DNA from: Methanolobus bombayensis
GTDB taxonomy: Archaea > Halobacteriota > Methanosarcinia > Methanosarcinales > Methanosarcinaceae
Direction of reading: 5' to 3'
Length of the DNA: 64,000 nt
Assembly (NCBI RefSeq): GCF_017873415.1
Contig: NZ_JAGGKD010000001.1
Location: forward strand, 1 to 64,000
This document shows, in pieces, positions 43,300 to 52,027 of the stretch. Under the pieces are notes generated by a model. That model was not told where the DNA came from, made no database searches, and was given only the letters and a program-made list of their open reading frames with translations. A program made the translations under genes and the position numbers. Each line of letters starts with the position of its first letter. Positions within the stretch are counted from its first letter, which is position 1.

Positions 43300-44571
43300 T
43301 TATTCTTCGTATTCGTTTGTCTTGATGACGGCTCTTTCATCAAATGCAGCAACTGCATTGAGCATGTCTTTTTGTGTTAGTTCCATTCTTTCGGTTACAA
43401 GTGCACTGAGCACACCTTCCCGGATGACCATTCTCAGATCGGAACCGCTGTATCCGTGTGTGAGTGCTGCAATTTCTGCAGTGTCAAAGTCACCTTTGAT
43501 CTCCTTTGTGACAATGTCAAGGATCTTCTTACGCATGTCAACATCAGGAAGTGGGAACTTCATTATCTCATCAAAACGTCTCCATGCTGCAGAGTCAAGC
43601 ATCTTCGGGTGGTTGGTTGCTGCAAGGAGAAGTACTCCGTCAGTTGTCAGGCTGATGTTATCAATTGCTTTGAGGAGTGTGTTAACAGCTCTTTTAAGTG
43701 CTGCATGTTCATCGGATGAACGTGTTTTTGCAACGAAATCGAACTCATCGATAAAGAGAATACAAGGGCTCAATCTCTTTGCCAGACTGAATACCCTGTC
43801 TATGTTCTTTGCGGTCTCTCCGAGATACTGATCGGTTATCATTGAAAGTCTGACTTCCACAAAGGGGATGGAGAGATGCTCTGACATTGCTTTTGCAAGC
43901 GAGGTCTTCCCGGTTCCTGGTGGACCGACCATGAGTATTTTTCCTACATCATAGAGCCCTATATGTTTCAGATAATCACGATATTGAATGGCCTTGACGA
44001 TCTTCTTAGTTTCCTCTTCCTGCTCGTGGGTTAGAACAAAGTCACCCATTGTCTGCTGAATATCTTCGGGTGCACTGATCTGTGCCAGTTTGAGCATGTC
44101 AGAGCCGCCTTCCTCATTTTCGATCTCTGCCATCAGGGATTCAATCCATTCCCTGTCAACTTCTTTTGGTCTTACTTTTGATCTGGCGGTGCTGTAATCT
44201 GCTCCTTCAGTCTTTTTTTCCTCATAGTAGAATGCAAGTGCAGGGTTGTGTGAAATACGATCCCTTTCTTCATCTTTTTTCTGGAACCATTCAGCACCAA
44301 TATCAAGTGCTGTTATCTTCGCAGAGAATTCTTTGTCATCGATATTGACAAAAGGAAGTGATCTCAATTTACTGTCAATGCTCTCTTCACCGAACATTTT
44401 CTCAATATCTTTGACTGTGACCCTGATGGGCTTTGGAACTGTTTTATGATCCCTGCTCCAGTAATACTTACGTATCTCCTTGGGCAGATCACTGGCATCC
44501 ATCTGTGAATATTTGTTGTATATTTGCGCTGTCAGAAGCAGTTCCACAATATCAAGGGTTGTATCGGACAT
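43300..44571 (-). CDS. AAA ATPase, proteasome/FtsH-like module
   Basis: 423 residues. A unique N-terminal region (1-165) precedes one AAA domain: Walker A MVGPPGTGKTSLAKAM (about 214-229), Walker B CILFIDEFDFVAKTR (about 272-286), sensor 1 LLAATNHPKMLDSAAWRRFD with arginine fingers, and the C-terminal helical lid. No protease domain or membrane segment. Such single-AAA proteins remodel substrates; the partner is not evident. Upstream of the MBL gene, 9 bp apart. Confidence 0.85.
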   Translation of the reverse strand: MSDTTLDIVELLLTAQIYNKYSQMDASDLPKEIRKYYWSRDHKTVPKPIRVTVKDIEKMFGEESIDSKLRSLPFVNIDDKEFSAKITALDIGAEWFQKKDEERDRISHNPALAFYYEEKKTEGADYSTARSKVRPKEVDREWIESLMAEIENEEGGSDMLKLAQISAPEDIQQTMGDFVLTHEQEEETKKIVKAIQYRDYLKHIGLYDVGKILMVGPPGTGKTSLAKAMSEHLSIPFVEVRLSMITDQYLGETAKNIDRVFSLAKRLSPCILFIDEFDFVAKTRSSDEHAALKRAVNTLLKAIDNISLTTDGVLLLAATNHPKMLDSAAWRRFDEIMKFPLPDVDMRKKILDIVTKEIKGDFDTAEIAALTHGYSGSDLRMVIREGVLSALVTERMELTQKDMLNAVAAFDERAVIKTNEYEE

Positions 44572-44750
44572 AATAATACCTTATGAAGTCATTTTTAAAG
44601 CAATTTCAATTTTTGGTAATCGTTGAGACATTCTATATTATACATCTTTTTAGATATATTTTTTGTATAGTCTAACAGAACATATTTTCTCATGGATGTT
44701 TGTATCTTAGAGAATAATGCTTTTCAGATTCAAAAAATAAATAAAATGAA

Positions 44751-45260
44751 CTATACTATTCTGATAACATCATTGGAGGGCGAATAAAGGTCTCCGGCAT
44801 CCTTCAACTTTTTGACAACATCTTCGAATTGCTCTTCTCCAACATCCATTTCCAGAACTTTCTCTTTCAGTTTTTCAATACTCATCCTATTGTTGTTTTC
44901 CATTAGTATTCCGAGTATTATTTCATCTGGTTTTTTCTTTCTCTTTTGAGTTTTTCTGTTGTCAATGAGACAGGCAGACTTTTCATCTATACCATTTCCG
45001 AATTTCTGAAAACTCTGCAACTGGCTATCAAAATTTCTATCTTTTAATGTAGGTGTACCGCCACTTTCAGCTATCTGAGCCTGTATCTGTGTTCTGACTG
45101 AAATCACTTCTTCAAGAATATCAGAAGAGAAGAATACGCGTAATTTCCTGGTTTTGAGGTTGGCGTTGCACTTCTGGCAGTGTGTGGTTTTACTGCTGTC
45201 AATTTCGATGATCTGTGCATGTTGCCGGCATTTGGTACAGACTACTACTCCGTAGGTCAT
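44751..45260 (-). CDS. zinc-ribbon protein (DUF5817-like)
   Basis: 169 residues from ATG 45260; a longer frame exists but its N-terminal part would be antisense to the rimI coding sequence. The N-terminus has a two-CxxC zinc ribbon (CTKCRQHAQIIEIDSSKTTHC-x-x-C, about 8-32), as in archaeal DUF5817, then a helical part and a C-terminal winged-helix-like region (DEIILGILMENNNRMSIEKLKEKV, about 110-133). Probably nucleic-acid binding. Divergent from rimI with a shared 73-bp promoter. Confidence 0.65.
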   Translation of the reverse strand: MTYGVVVCTKCRQHAQIIEIDSSKTTHCQKCNANLKTRKLRVFFSSDILEEVISVRTQIQAQIAESGGTPTLKDRNFDSQLQSFQKFGNGIDEKSACLIDNRKTQKRKKKPDEIILGILMENNNRMSIEKLKEKVLEMDVGEEQFEDVVKKLKDAGDLYSPSNDVIRIV

Positions 45261-45333
45261 TGGCAGCTTTTTAGTATGTATAATATAAATAATAGCACCC
45301 ATAGAAAGTGAATCACAATCCGTACGTTCAGGT

Positions 45334-45780
45334 GTGCAAACTGTGAAAGATGTTGTAATAAGAAGGGCAGAGATTTCGGATATTCCTGAAGTTGTAGAGA
45401 TTGAGGAATGTTCCTTTGATGTTCCATGGCCTGATTTTCTTTTCAAAGCACATCTTAGCAACCCGGGCTTTCTTGTATATGAAAATGGATGGATACTTGG
45501 TTATGTTATAGTAGGTACTTCAGAGGATAGAAGTGTGTCTCATCTTCAGAGCATTGCTGTACGCAGTGACTGCCGGCGTCAGGGAATTGCCAGTAAATTG
45601 CTTGAGTGGTGCATTGACCTTGCAAAACTCTATGGTTTTAGTAAAATGGTGCTGGAGGTCAGGGAGAAAAATATTGATGCACAGTCGTTCTATTTAGATA
45701 ACGGTTTTCAGGTTGAGGGCAGGATAGAAGGGTATTATCATGATGACAATGCCATTGTAATGGGAAAAAATCTGATCTGA
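45334..45780 (+). CDS. rimI: ribosomal-protein-alanine N-acetyltransferase (RimI/Ard1-like)
   Basis: 148-residue GNAT enzyme. AVRSDCRRQGIASKLLEWCI (about 71-90) is the acetyl-CoA loop, preceded by SHLQSIAV and followed by LEVREKNIDAQSFYLDNGF, all typical of RimI. In archaea the enzyme acetylates protein N-termini in general. GTG 45334 or GTG 45343 may be the start. Divergent from the zinc-ribbon gene. Confidence 0.88.
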   Translation: MQTVKDVVIRRAEISDIPEVVEIEECSFDVPWPDFLFKAHLSNPGFLVYENGWILGYVIVGTSEDRSVSHLQSIAVRSDCRRQGIASKLLEWCIDLAKLYGFSKMVLEVREKNIDAQSFYLDNGFQVEGRIEGYYHDDNAIVMGKNLI

Positions 45781-45790
45781 ATATGTGTTT

Positions 45791-46450
45791 CTATTTACCA
45801 AAACGTCTTTGACGCTTCTGAAAATCCCTGATTATCCTGATTATATCGAGTTTCCTGATACTCTGCCAGTCTACATCGGTAAAATAATATTCAGAATATA
45901 TCGACTGCCAGATGAGGAAATCAGATAGGTGTTTTCCTCCAGAGCGGATGAAAAGATCCGGTTCATGTTTTACTTTAAGTCGGGATTCAATATCTTTTTC
46001 ACTGATATCGGAAGGCTTGATCTTTCCTTCCTTTACTTTTTGCAGAATATCCCTTACAGCATTAGTTACTTCTTTTCGTCCGCCAAATCCAATTGAAACA
46101 TAGGCCTGAAAATCTTTTCCTTTTCTTTCAGAATGAACTTTTCCGTTCTCTGCGAAAATCCGATACCCGACACCTTGAGGAGTTTTTCTGAGAAATTCAC
46201 TGATCTTTTCTGTCAGCTTTTCTGTCATCTGGGATTTGAGTGTCTCTTCGGTATCAAGGACATCGATGTAGATGCTGACCATTTCGATGCCCGTCTGCTT
46301 ACACCATAAGACAAAATCCTTGAGCTTCCTGAAACCGTCTGCATGCAAAAGATCAGTCTCTGAGATGACCAGAGATATGTGTTCCGGGAGGGGATATTTA
46401 TTTACCTGCTGCATCAGGTGTTTTTCGTAGAGAGATGTTACAAAGCTCAT
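45791..46450 (-). CDS. Nus1/NgBR-like subunit of heteromeric cis-prenyltransferase
   Basis: 219 residues of the undecaprenyl diphosphate synthase family: VSIGFGGRKEVTNAVRDIL and FIRSGGKHLSDFLIWQSIYSEYYF (split here by description) are family motifs. The N-terminal catalytic motif (MDGNxRW, with the essential Asp) is replaced by ISETDLLHADG. The C-terminus ends RRFGK, i.e. the R-x-G motif that the non-catalytic partner (eukaryotic Nus1/NgBR) supplies to the active site. In Methanosarcina mazei a heteromeric enzyme of this kind makes the dolichol-type glycosyl carrier lipid. The catalytic partner is not in this window. Downstream of the YchF-type gene. Confidence 0.82.
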   Translation of the reverse strand: MSFVTSLYEKHLMQQVNKYPLPEHISLVISETDLLHADGFRKLKDFVLWCKQTGIEMVSIYIDVLDTEETLKSQMTEKLTEKISEFLRKTPQGVGYRIFAENGKVHSERKGKDFQAYVSIGFGGRKEVTNAVRDILQKVKEGKIKPSDISEKDIESRLKVKHEPDLFIRSGGKHLSDFLIWQSIYSEYYFTDVDWQSIRKLDIIRIIRDFQKRQRRFGK

Positions 46451-46520
46451 TGTGGTTCAGAATACTGGTATGTCCTCAATATTATTTTTAATATTGTATT
46501 TAATTTTGCTTTTAATAACG

Positions 46521-47705
46521 TTATTTTGCAGTGGAAACTATCTTGACAACATCCCCATCGTTGAGTTCATGCTTTTCTCCAAGACGCATTTTTGTTTTTG
46601 CATCCACTGCGTAGAGGAAGCTTTCTCCAATATCAGAGTGGACCTTGTATGCAAGATCATGGGCATTTGATCCTCTTTTCATGAGGAAGGCATCAGGAAG
46701 CATGCGTCCATTCTTGTCCGTCCACTTACCTTCATCCTCTACCGGATAGACGATTATGAGATCAAGAAGTTCGAATACGGCGCTGTTAATGCAGTTTTGA
46801 ACGCCCGTTCCTTCTGTTTTCTGTATGAGTGCGCGTACATTCTCAAGTCCTTTTTTCTGCGCAGGGCTGAGTTCCTCGGAGATTATAGCGAAATCTTTGT
46901 CTCCTGGTTCGTATTTGATGGCCTGACTTTTGGATGCGGAACGCAGTGCCAGTTCAGCGGCTGCGCTTGTGGACACAACTATTTGATCAAGTGCCTGTAG
47001 ATTTGTGATGTTTTCAGGTGGTGCTACATCCATCTTGTTTGCAGCGATTATCATTGGTTTGCTCAGGGCACGGATTACGTCACAGAAATGGATTATATCT
47101 TCCTCAGACCACTTGGTTAGGTGGTTCCTGTCAAGCTTGCATTCGTTGAGTGCTTCACTGATGTGATGCTCGTTAACTCCTGCTCCCATGAGCTGGTCTG
47201 CAAGTATGTGCTCGATGTTAAGTCCTTCTGCCTGTATCTTGCGTGACAGTTTTGTCCAGTTCCTCATGATGATACTATGTATCCACATAGTGAGTTCATG
47301 GTTGAGAAAATCTATGTCACCTAACGGGTCATGCTCACCGATATCCGTTGGATTGCCTTCTATATCTGTTGCACCGGAGGCGTCTATCACGTGAATGATG
47401 GCCTGTGCCTGACGGAGGTCATCAAGGAAATTATTACCAAGCCCGCGTCCCTGGTGGGCGTCAGGAACCAGTCCTGCAACGTCTATGAGTTCTATGGGTA
47501 CATAACGTATGCCATCGGTACAGTTGCCACAGCGCTTGTCACGGCTGACACAAGGACACTCGGCTTTTACGTAGGTCACTCCTTTGTTTGCATGAATGGT
47601 CGTGAATGGATAATTAGCAATTTCAACGTCTGCAAGTGTTGCAGCCTTAAAGAATGTGGATTTGCCTGCATTCGGCTTTCCTGCAAGTCCTATTGTCATC
47701 GACAT
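46521..47705 (-). CDS. YchF/Obg-family GTPase with TGS domain
   Basis: 394 residues. G1 is GLAGKPNAGKSTFFKA (about 6-21), G3 DVAGLVPDAHQGRGLG, and G4 AANKMDVAP. An insertion with CPCVSRDKRCGNC (about 51-63) gives four Cys that could bind zinc, characteristic of the archaeal YchF/Ygr210 group. The TGS domain is at the C-terminus (about 310-394, ending LNDGDVVKIVSTAK). Probable ribosome-associated ATPase/GTPase. On the same strand as, and 70 bp ahead of, the cis-prenyltransferase gene. Confidence 0.9.
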   Translation of the reverse strand: MSMTIGLAGKPNAGKSTFFKAATLADVEIANYPFTTIHANKGVTYVKAECPCVSRDKRCGNCTDGIRYVPIELIDVAGLVPDAHQGRGLGNNFLDDLRQAQAIIHVIDASGATDIEGNPTDIGEHDPLGDIDFLNHELTMWIHSIIMRNWTKLSRKIQAEGLNIEHILADQLMGAGVNEHHISEALNECKLDRNHLTKWSEEDIIHFCDVIRALSKPMIIAANKMDVAPPENITNLQALDQIVVSTSAAAELALRSASKSQAIKYEPGDKDFAIISEELSPAQKKGLENVRALIQKTEGTGVQNCINSAVFELLDLIIVYPVEDEGKWTDKNGRMLPDAFLMKRGSNAHDLAYKVHSDIGESFLYAVDAKTKMRLGEKHELNDGDVVKIVSTAK

Positions 47706-47831
47706 GCTTAGTAATCATTCTGGCAGCATTTAACTTTTATTGATTGCACGCGTACATTTTTAAGAGTATTATATCCTTTCACAACCAATAATCTTTATAT
47801 GCCAGAAAGACATTAGTGCATGAACCCCAAT

Positions 47832-47903
47832 GTCCCGGTAGGGTAGCGGATATCCTTGAGGCCTGCGGAGCCTTAGACCCGAGTTCAAGTCTCGGTCGGG
47901 ACG
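47832..47903 (+). tRNA. tRNA-Arg (GCG)
   Basis: Acceptor GTCCCGG pairs with TCGGGAC; discriminator G at 47903. Anticodon stem GAGGC/GCCTT (one G-T) encloses CTGCGGA, anticodon GCG. T arm CCGAG-TTCAAGT-CTCGG. TATA-like CTTTATATG at about 47792. No intron, CCA not encoded; TTTT follows closely. Confidence 0.92.
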
Positions 47904-47978
47904 CTTTTCTATTATTTTATTATAATTGTTAGTAATCATCAGAAAAAATATTTATATTCAAATCAAATATGTTTTTGG

Positions 47979-48140
47979 ATGTTAAGTGATATAAAAAGTT
48001 ATATTGAATCTCCCGTAACCATCCATTTATTCACTGGAAAATGGAAACATTATGATTGGATATTCTGTTTTGTATTAATTCGATTGTGTATCCTCTTTAC
48101 TTTTAAACTTCCAAGCGATTTTGATAAGATAGAAAGCTAA
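47979..48140 (+). CDS. 53-residue small protein upstream of the rhomboid gene
   Basis: ORF from ATG 47979 to TAA 48138. A polar start (MLSDIKSYIESP) is followed by TIHLFTGKWKHYDW, then a hydrophobic segment (IFCFVLIRLCILFTF, about 28-42) and an acidic tail (LPSDFDKIES). One membrane span is likely. It sits between tRNA-Arg and the rhomboid-like gene, on the same strand. Amino-acid composition looks protein-like, but there is no SD and I do not recognise it; it could be a detached remnant of a longer membrane protein. Confidence 0.4.
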   Translation: MLSDIKSYIESPVTIHLFTGKWKHYDWIFCFVLIRLCILFTFKLPSDFDKIES

Positions 48141-48232
48141 GATTTAGAAATTTATTTTTCTTGCTATTGATTAATTTTTTATCAAATTCTCCCCAAAAAC
48201 ATATCTATCTTCAAATTAAAATAGATTTTATA

Positions 48233-49096
48233 ATGTCGGAAGAGATTCATGCTTGTGTTGAGCCTTTGTTTTCAACACATCTGTTTGATGCAAACTGGGA
48301 AACAAAGGACTGGGTGTATTATTTTCTACTAGTTCCGGCACTATTAATGATCACATTTGTACTTCCGGCTGGTATTAAAGAGGAATATTTCATATTGAAC
48401 CCTTCTGAGATAACAGCCTATTCATTATTCCTGTCAAACTATACACACAGCAGTCTGCCGCACTTTATGGGAAACCTGGCTTCTTATCTGGCAGCCTGTT
48501 TTCTGATATTCAATTTTGAGACCAGCAAACGCAGTTTCTATATGTACTCGATATTCATGTTTCTGCTACTGCCATGGATTATCTCTACAACATCTTTGGA
48601 AATGATAGGCTTTCAGACAACTTATCAGGGTTTTTCAGGAATAGTCAGTTCTCTATTTGGATATCTTACATATGCCATCTACAAATTTCTGAAAGAATAT
48701 TGCTGCAAGAGTCTGAACCTTACATTCCTGTTCCTGATAATTTTAATGAATCTTGTATTCGTCCTTGGGAATATCTCCTCACAGGTTTTCCAGTACTCGC
48801 TTATAATAACATTTGCTCTGATACTTGTCTTCCTGCAAAAAGATGTCATTATAGAAGTGATCCAGAAACACGTTGAGATCAGGAAGTGGCTGGGAAGATT
48901 TCCCAATCTCCAGAAAATCTATCTGATAATATTATTTTTAGCCGCCATCAACTTCCTGTTCATTCTTCCTGACCTTATACCTCAGGATAACATGCAGAAT
49001 GGTGCTTTCATTAATTCCATCGGACATTACACAGGCTATTTTTTTGGTATATTTGTTCCCATTATTCTTGGAATAAGCTCTGAAAAATTATCCTGA
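48233..49096 (+). CDS. rhomboid-like intramembrane serine protease
   Basis: 287 residues, six to seven membrane helices. Rhomboid features in order: THSSLPHFMGNLASYL (HxxxN in helix 2), YQGFSGIVSSLFGYL (catalytic Ser in G-x-S-G) and NSIGHYTGYFFGI (catalytic His). The family cleaves membrane-anchored proteins within the bilayer. ATG 48233 is preferred over the upstream frame start at 48161, whose extra 24 residues look like untranslated sequence. No substrate is indicated by the neighbours. Divergence from typical rhomboids is high. Confidence 0.75.
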   Translation: MSEEIHACVEPLFSTHLFDANWETKDWVYYFLLVPALLMITFVLPAGIKEEYFILNPSEITAYSLFLSNYTHSSLPHFMGNLASYLAACFLIFNFETSKRSFYMYSIFMFLLLPWIISTTSLEMIGFQTTYQGFSGIVSSLFGYLTYAIYKFLKEYCCKSLNLTFLFLIILMNLVFVLGNISSQVFQYSLIITFALILVFLQKDVIIEVIQKHVEIRKWLGRFPNLQKIYLIILFLAAINFLFILPDLIPQDNMQNGAFINSIGHYTGYFFGIFVPIILGISSEKLS

Positions 49097-49194
49097 TTTA
49101 AACTTCAAATCTAATGCAAAAATAAAAATCCAACTATCTTCAGCATCCGAAAAATAATATTCTATTTAATCTTCCACCGCATCTTTTCTAAATC

Positions 49195-49455
49195 TCAGTT
49201 CACAAAAAGAAGCTCTTTGAGTTTCTGAACAAAAGTTTCATTGGAACGTTTCTCACACTTCTCCTTGAACTGCAATAGAAGAGTCTGTATCCGGGCAGGA
49301 GGGTGGTTATCATAGATCTGTTGCATAGCTTCAGAAATACAAGCATAGCGACATGGAGTACAACAGTGTTCCATATCATCCTGAATTAAGGTAATATGTC
49401 TCTGAATCTTTCCTGTAGAGTGTTTTTTCATATCTTCCGATACAAGACTTTGCAT
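49195..49455 (-). CDS. small Cys-containing protein, unknown function
   Basis: 86 residues, mostly helical and basic. The segment MEHCCTPCRYACIS (about 28-41) contains four Cys in 9 positions, which could bind zinc or form disulphides; one further Cys lies near 67. No HTH or known domain is recognised. Single gene, with the next gene diverging from it by 120 bp. Confidence 0.5.
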   Translation of the reverse strand: MQSLVSEDMKKHSTGKIQRHITLIQDDMEHCCTPCRYACISEAMQQIYDNHPPARIQTLLLQFKEKCEKRSNETFVQKLKELLFVN

Positions 49456-49575
49456 GATCGAACCCCATGATATATTTTGGGTTGACAGTACTTATTGATT
49501 TTGTCTTTAGAACATGCTTCCAAAAGTACTGCATGCTTCCTCTGATTTAAATAGAAAATTACTCATTCTACTATT

Positions 49576-50382
49576 ATGGATCAACCGGACATTAGCACAT
49601 ACATCGAGGAATCAGAAATTATCGAAAGGATGTATATGGACTTGCTGGAAGGTACCACACAAAAAAGGATGAAACGTGTTGATGACGGTTCTACGGGCTT
49701 GCAAAATGTCGAATACAGGATATGTGTGATTAATTCTAAGAACAAGCCTCTGCAAATTGCTCTTCTGCAAAGGTATGAGGAATGGTATGAAGGTTGTCGG
49801 GTTCTTTTTAATGAATATACCAAAGGCAGGAACTTGAAAAGTGAGGAGTTTGCAGAGCTTCACGAAAGGATATTGATCCTCATTGGCCTGAAGGATCCTG
49901 TCAGTAATTCCAATGAAAAGAGGGATTTGAAAAAAGAGTTCAGAGCTTGTTTTGATGCAATGGTGATTATGCTTCGCTCAATAGGACCCCTGATCATTTC
50001 AGCTAATAACAACCACGAGATTATGGATTCGATCGAACAAATGAATTCGGAGCTTGAAGAAGCCGAAAGCCTGTATGAGCAAGGATCCGTTCGTTCAGCG
50101 TGTATCACTGCAGGAAATGCTCTTGAAAGATACTTGAGGATGTTAGGTGAGATGAACGGCATCGAGCCGGAATCCGGGGAAACCATAGATTCAATAGTTC
50201 AGAACCTTCTTGAGACTAATAAGGCTAAAGAACTAGATCAGGAAATGCTTGAGACAATGGAATATCTTGTGAATCTGAGTAAAAGATGTACCATTGCTGA
50301 TGAGGATGAAGAGTCTCTGGAAGGTGATGTGAGGGAGCTTATCGACCGTGTGAGAGAAATTGTCTTTCTGGCTTTGTTTTAG
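49576..50382 (+). CDS. helical protein of unknown function, HEPN-like C-terminus
   Basis: 268 residues, all-alpha, acidic and soluble. Residues about 160-200 (ELEEAESLYEQGSVRSACITAGNALERYLRML) resemble the pattern of HEPN/DUF4145-like helical bundles, in which an alpha-helical hairpin with conserved charged residues binds nucleotides or RNA. The canonical R-x4-6-H motif is not evident, so an RNase function cannot be claimed. Neighbours do not help: both flanking genes are hypothetical. ATG 49576 is the natural first start. Confidence 0.5.
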   Translation: MDQPDISTYIEESEIIERMYMDLLEGTTQKRMKRVDDGSTGLQNVEYRICVINSKNKPLQIALLQRYEEWYEGCRVLFNEYTKGRNLKSEEFAELHERILILIGLKDPVSNSNEKRDLKKEFRACFDAMVIMLRSIGPLIISANNNHEIMDSIEQMNSELEEAESLYEQGSVRSACITAGNALERYLRMLGEMNGIEPESGETIDSIVQNLLETNKAKELDQEMLETMEYLVNLSKRCTIADEDEESLEGDVRELIDRVREIVFLALF

Positions 50383-50461
50383 TAGTTCGGATAAAAGACC
50401 ATGGCCTACGATAAATCATTTATTAGTAGGCTCTGTTGAACTCATTCTGATATGGAAATTT

Positions 50462-50755
50462 TTAAAATTTGTTCATTCCCAGTTGCTCTGGTAAGTCCAC
50501 TATCACAGCATCTCCTATGGTCTGGGATTGAATTTTTGCATTGGCTATTACAGAGAGTGCATTTGAGATCAATATATCCGGATCTTTATTACCCATGCAT
50601 TCCAGAACAGGATCGGCTGTTTCATAGGAAGACATTGCCATTATGTATTCCTCATCCTCGAATACAGTAGCATATAATTGGATTATGTTGTCAACATTTA
50701 TGTATGAACCGTCCAGTGCTCTGATGTAGACTGTATACACTTTGATCACTCCCAA
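50462..50755 (-). CDS. small protein of unknown function
   Basis: 97 residues with an alpha/beta pattern: VIKVYTVYIRALDGSYINVDNI (beta, substrate-like), then EDEEYIMAMSSYETADPVLECMG and a VVDLPEQLGMNKF tail. Acidic, soluble, no signal. The ATG is preceded by GGGAGTGATC, a good SD, which supports translation. No family recognised. Confidence 0.5.
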   Translation of the reverse strand: MGVIKVYTVYIRALDGSYINVDNIIQLYATVFEDEEYIMAMSSYETADPVLECMGNKDPDILISNALSVIANAKIQSQTIGDAVIVDLPEQLGMNKF

Positions 50756-50950
50756 TATATTATATTCAATATTAATTCATAAGGTTTGTTGGTATCAATT
50801 TCATTTACTCTAATGCCACAATATCTAATATCATCTATATATCTCACAATACTTTACCTGGAGCACAGTTATATATTTTTAAGCAAATATTAATTTGCAA
50901 GGGAAAATTCCTGTGTACGACTGAAGATACATTCTAACAGTACGAGAAAC

Positions 50951-51835
50951 ATGGATGCAATAACCTTCGATGGCTCATGCACACCTAATCCGGGAGGATG
51001 CATGGGGTTAGGCTGGGTTGTGACCTTGCAAAACAACTCATTCTCAATACTCGGAAACGACCGCCTTGAGAAACAAACCAGCAACAACGCTCTTTTTGCA
51101 GAATATCTTGCCCTTAAAAAAGGCATGCTTGAATATGTCAAAGCTGATGGTCAGGGTCCGCTGACAGTGATGGGAGACAGTCAGACAGTGATCTACCAGA
51201 TGCGTGGTATCTATCCTATAATGGATGACGAAATCTGGAACATCCATCGTGATATTATCAACATAATCAGGGAATATGAGCTTGATATTCATTTTCGCTG
51301 GGTTCCAAGGATGAGGAATAAGCAGGCTGACAGACTCTCAAAGACCAAACATAAAGTAAGGTTCGAGTATCCCAAAGACCGTGAATTCCTTGTTGATATA
51401 AGAAATTCTCCTGCTATAGGTAAACTGAGGAAAAAGATTGCTGTAATGAATGCAACTCCTTTTCCGACAAATGCAATGTATAAACGTCTTCATGTATCGT
51501 CTAAAGATGTCCTTTCAGACAAAGATCTTTTTGAGCTTCGGGAAATGGCAGGCAAAAAAGCCACTAGAATGGTAATCGAAACTTTTCCGGGTAAACTTAA
51601 TAAGAACAAATACCATCAGTCTCAGGCTCTTTGCTGGATGCTCAGGGGACTTGCTGTTGATCTGGCTATTAAGAAAGTGAAGTTCGATATTAATAAGAAA
51701 AAGGCAAATAATAATAGCAGCAAAAAATTCGTTTCCGCAAAGAAAAGAAATAAGAAATCTCAGTCTAAAAAGAAATCCAGAACATCAAATAGGGGAGCAA
51801 AGTATTATCTTAATAGGCAGACTTTCGCTTTCTGA
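50951..51835 (+). CDS. RNase HI-family protein with novel C-terminal extension
   Basis: 294 residues. The RNase H fold occupies about 1-140; the acidic catalytic residues are Asp7 (FDGSCTPNPGG), Glu in LFAEYLAL (about 50), Asp in VMGDSQTV (about 75) and Asp in NKQADRLS (about 124). A further ~100 residues of unknown fold follow, with RLHVSSKDVLSDKDLFELREM and YHQSQALCWMLRGLAVDLA. A very Lys-rich, low-complexity tail (about 240-280) ends the protein. It should cleave RNA in RNA-DNA hybrids; the extension probably adds nucleic-acid binding. Confidence 0.82.
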   Translation: MDAITFDGSCTPNPGGCMGLGWVVTLQNNSFSILGNDRLEKQTSNNALFAEYLALKKGMLEYVKADGQGPLTVMGDSQTVIYQMRGIYPIMDDEIWNIHRDIINIIREYELDIHFRWVPRMRNKQADRLSKTKHKVRFEYPKDREFLVDIRNSPAIGKLRKKIAVMNATPFPTNAMYKRLHVSSKDVLSDKDLFELREMAGKKATRMVIETFPGKLNKNKYHQSQALCWMLRGLAVDLAIKKVKFDINKKKANNNSSKKFVSAKKRNKKSQSKKKSRTSNRGAKYYLNRQTFAF

Positions 51836-52027
51836 TCTTCATTTTTTTATTTTATTCGATTTTTTCCTTTTTATTACATTCTGTTTTTATATCGATATAG
51901 AAAAGATACTTTGTTAACGGTGTGTAATTGTTGCTTTTCGGCAGTATTACCTCATGTTTATATAGGGCTGCTTTTGACATTTATATAGTAAGAAGGTTGG
52001 ATTTACTTTATTAAAAGGGGGTAAACC

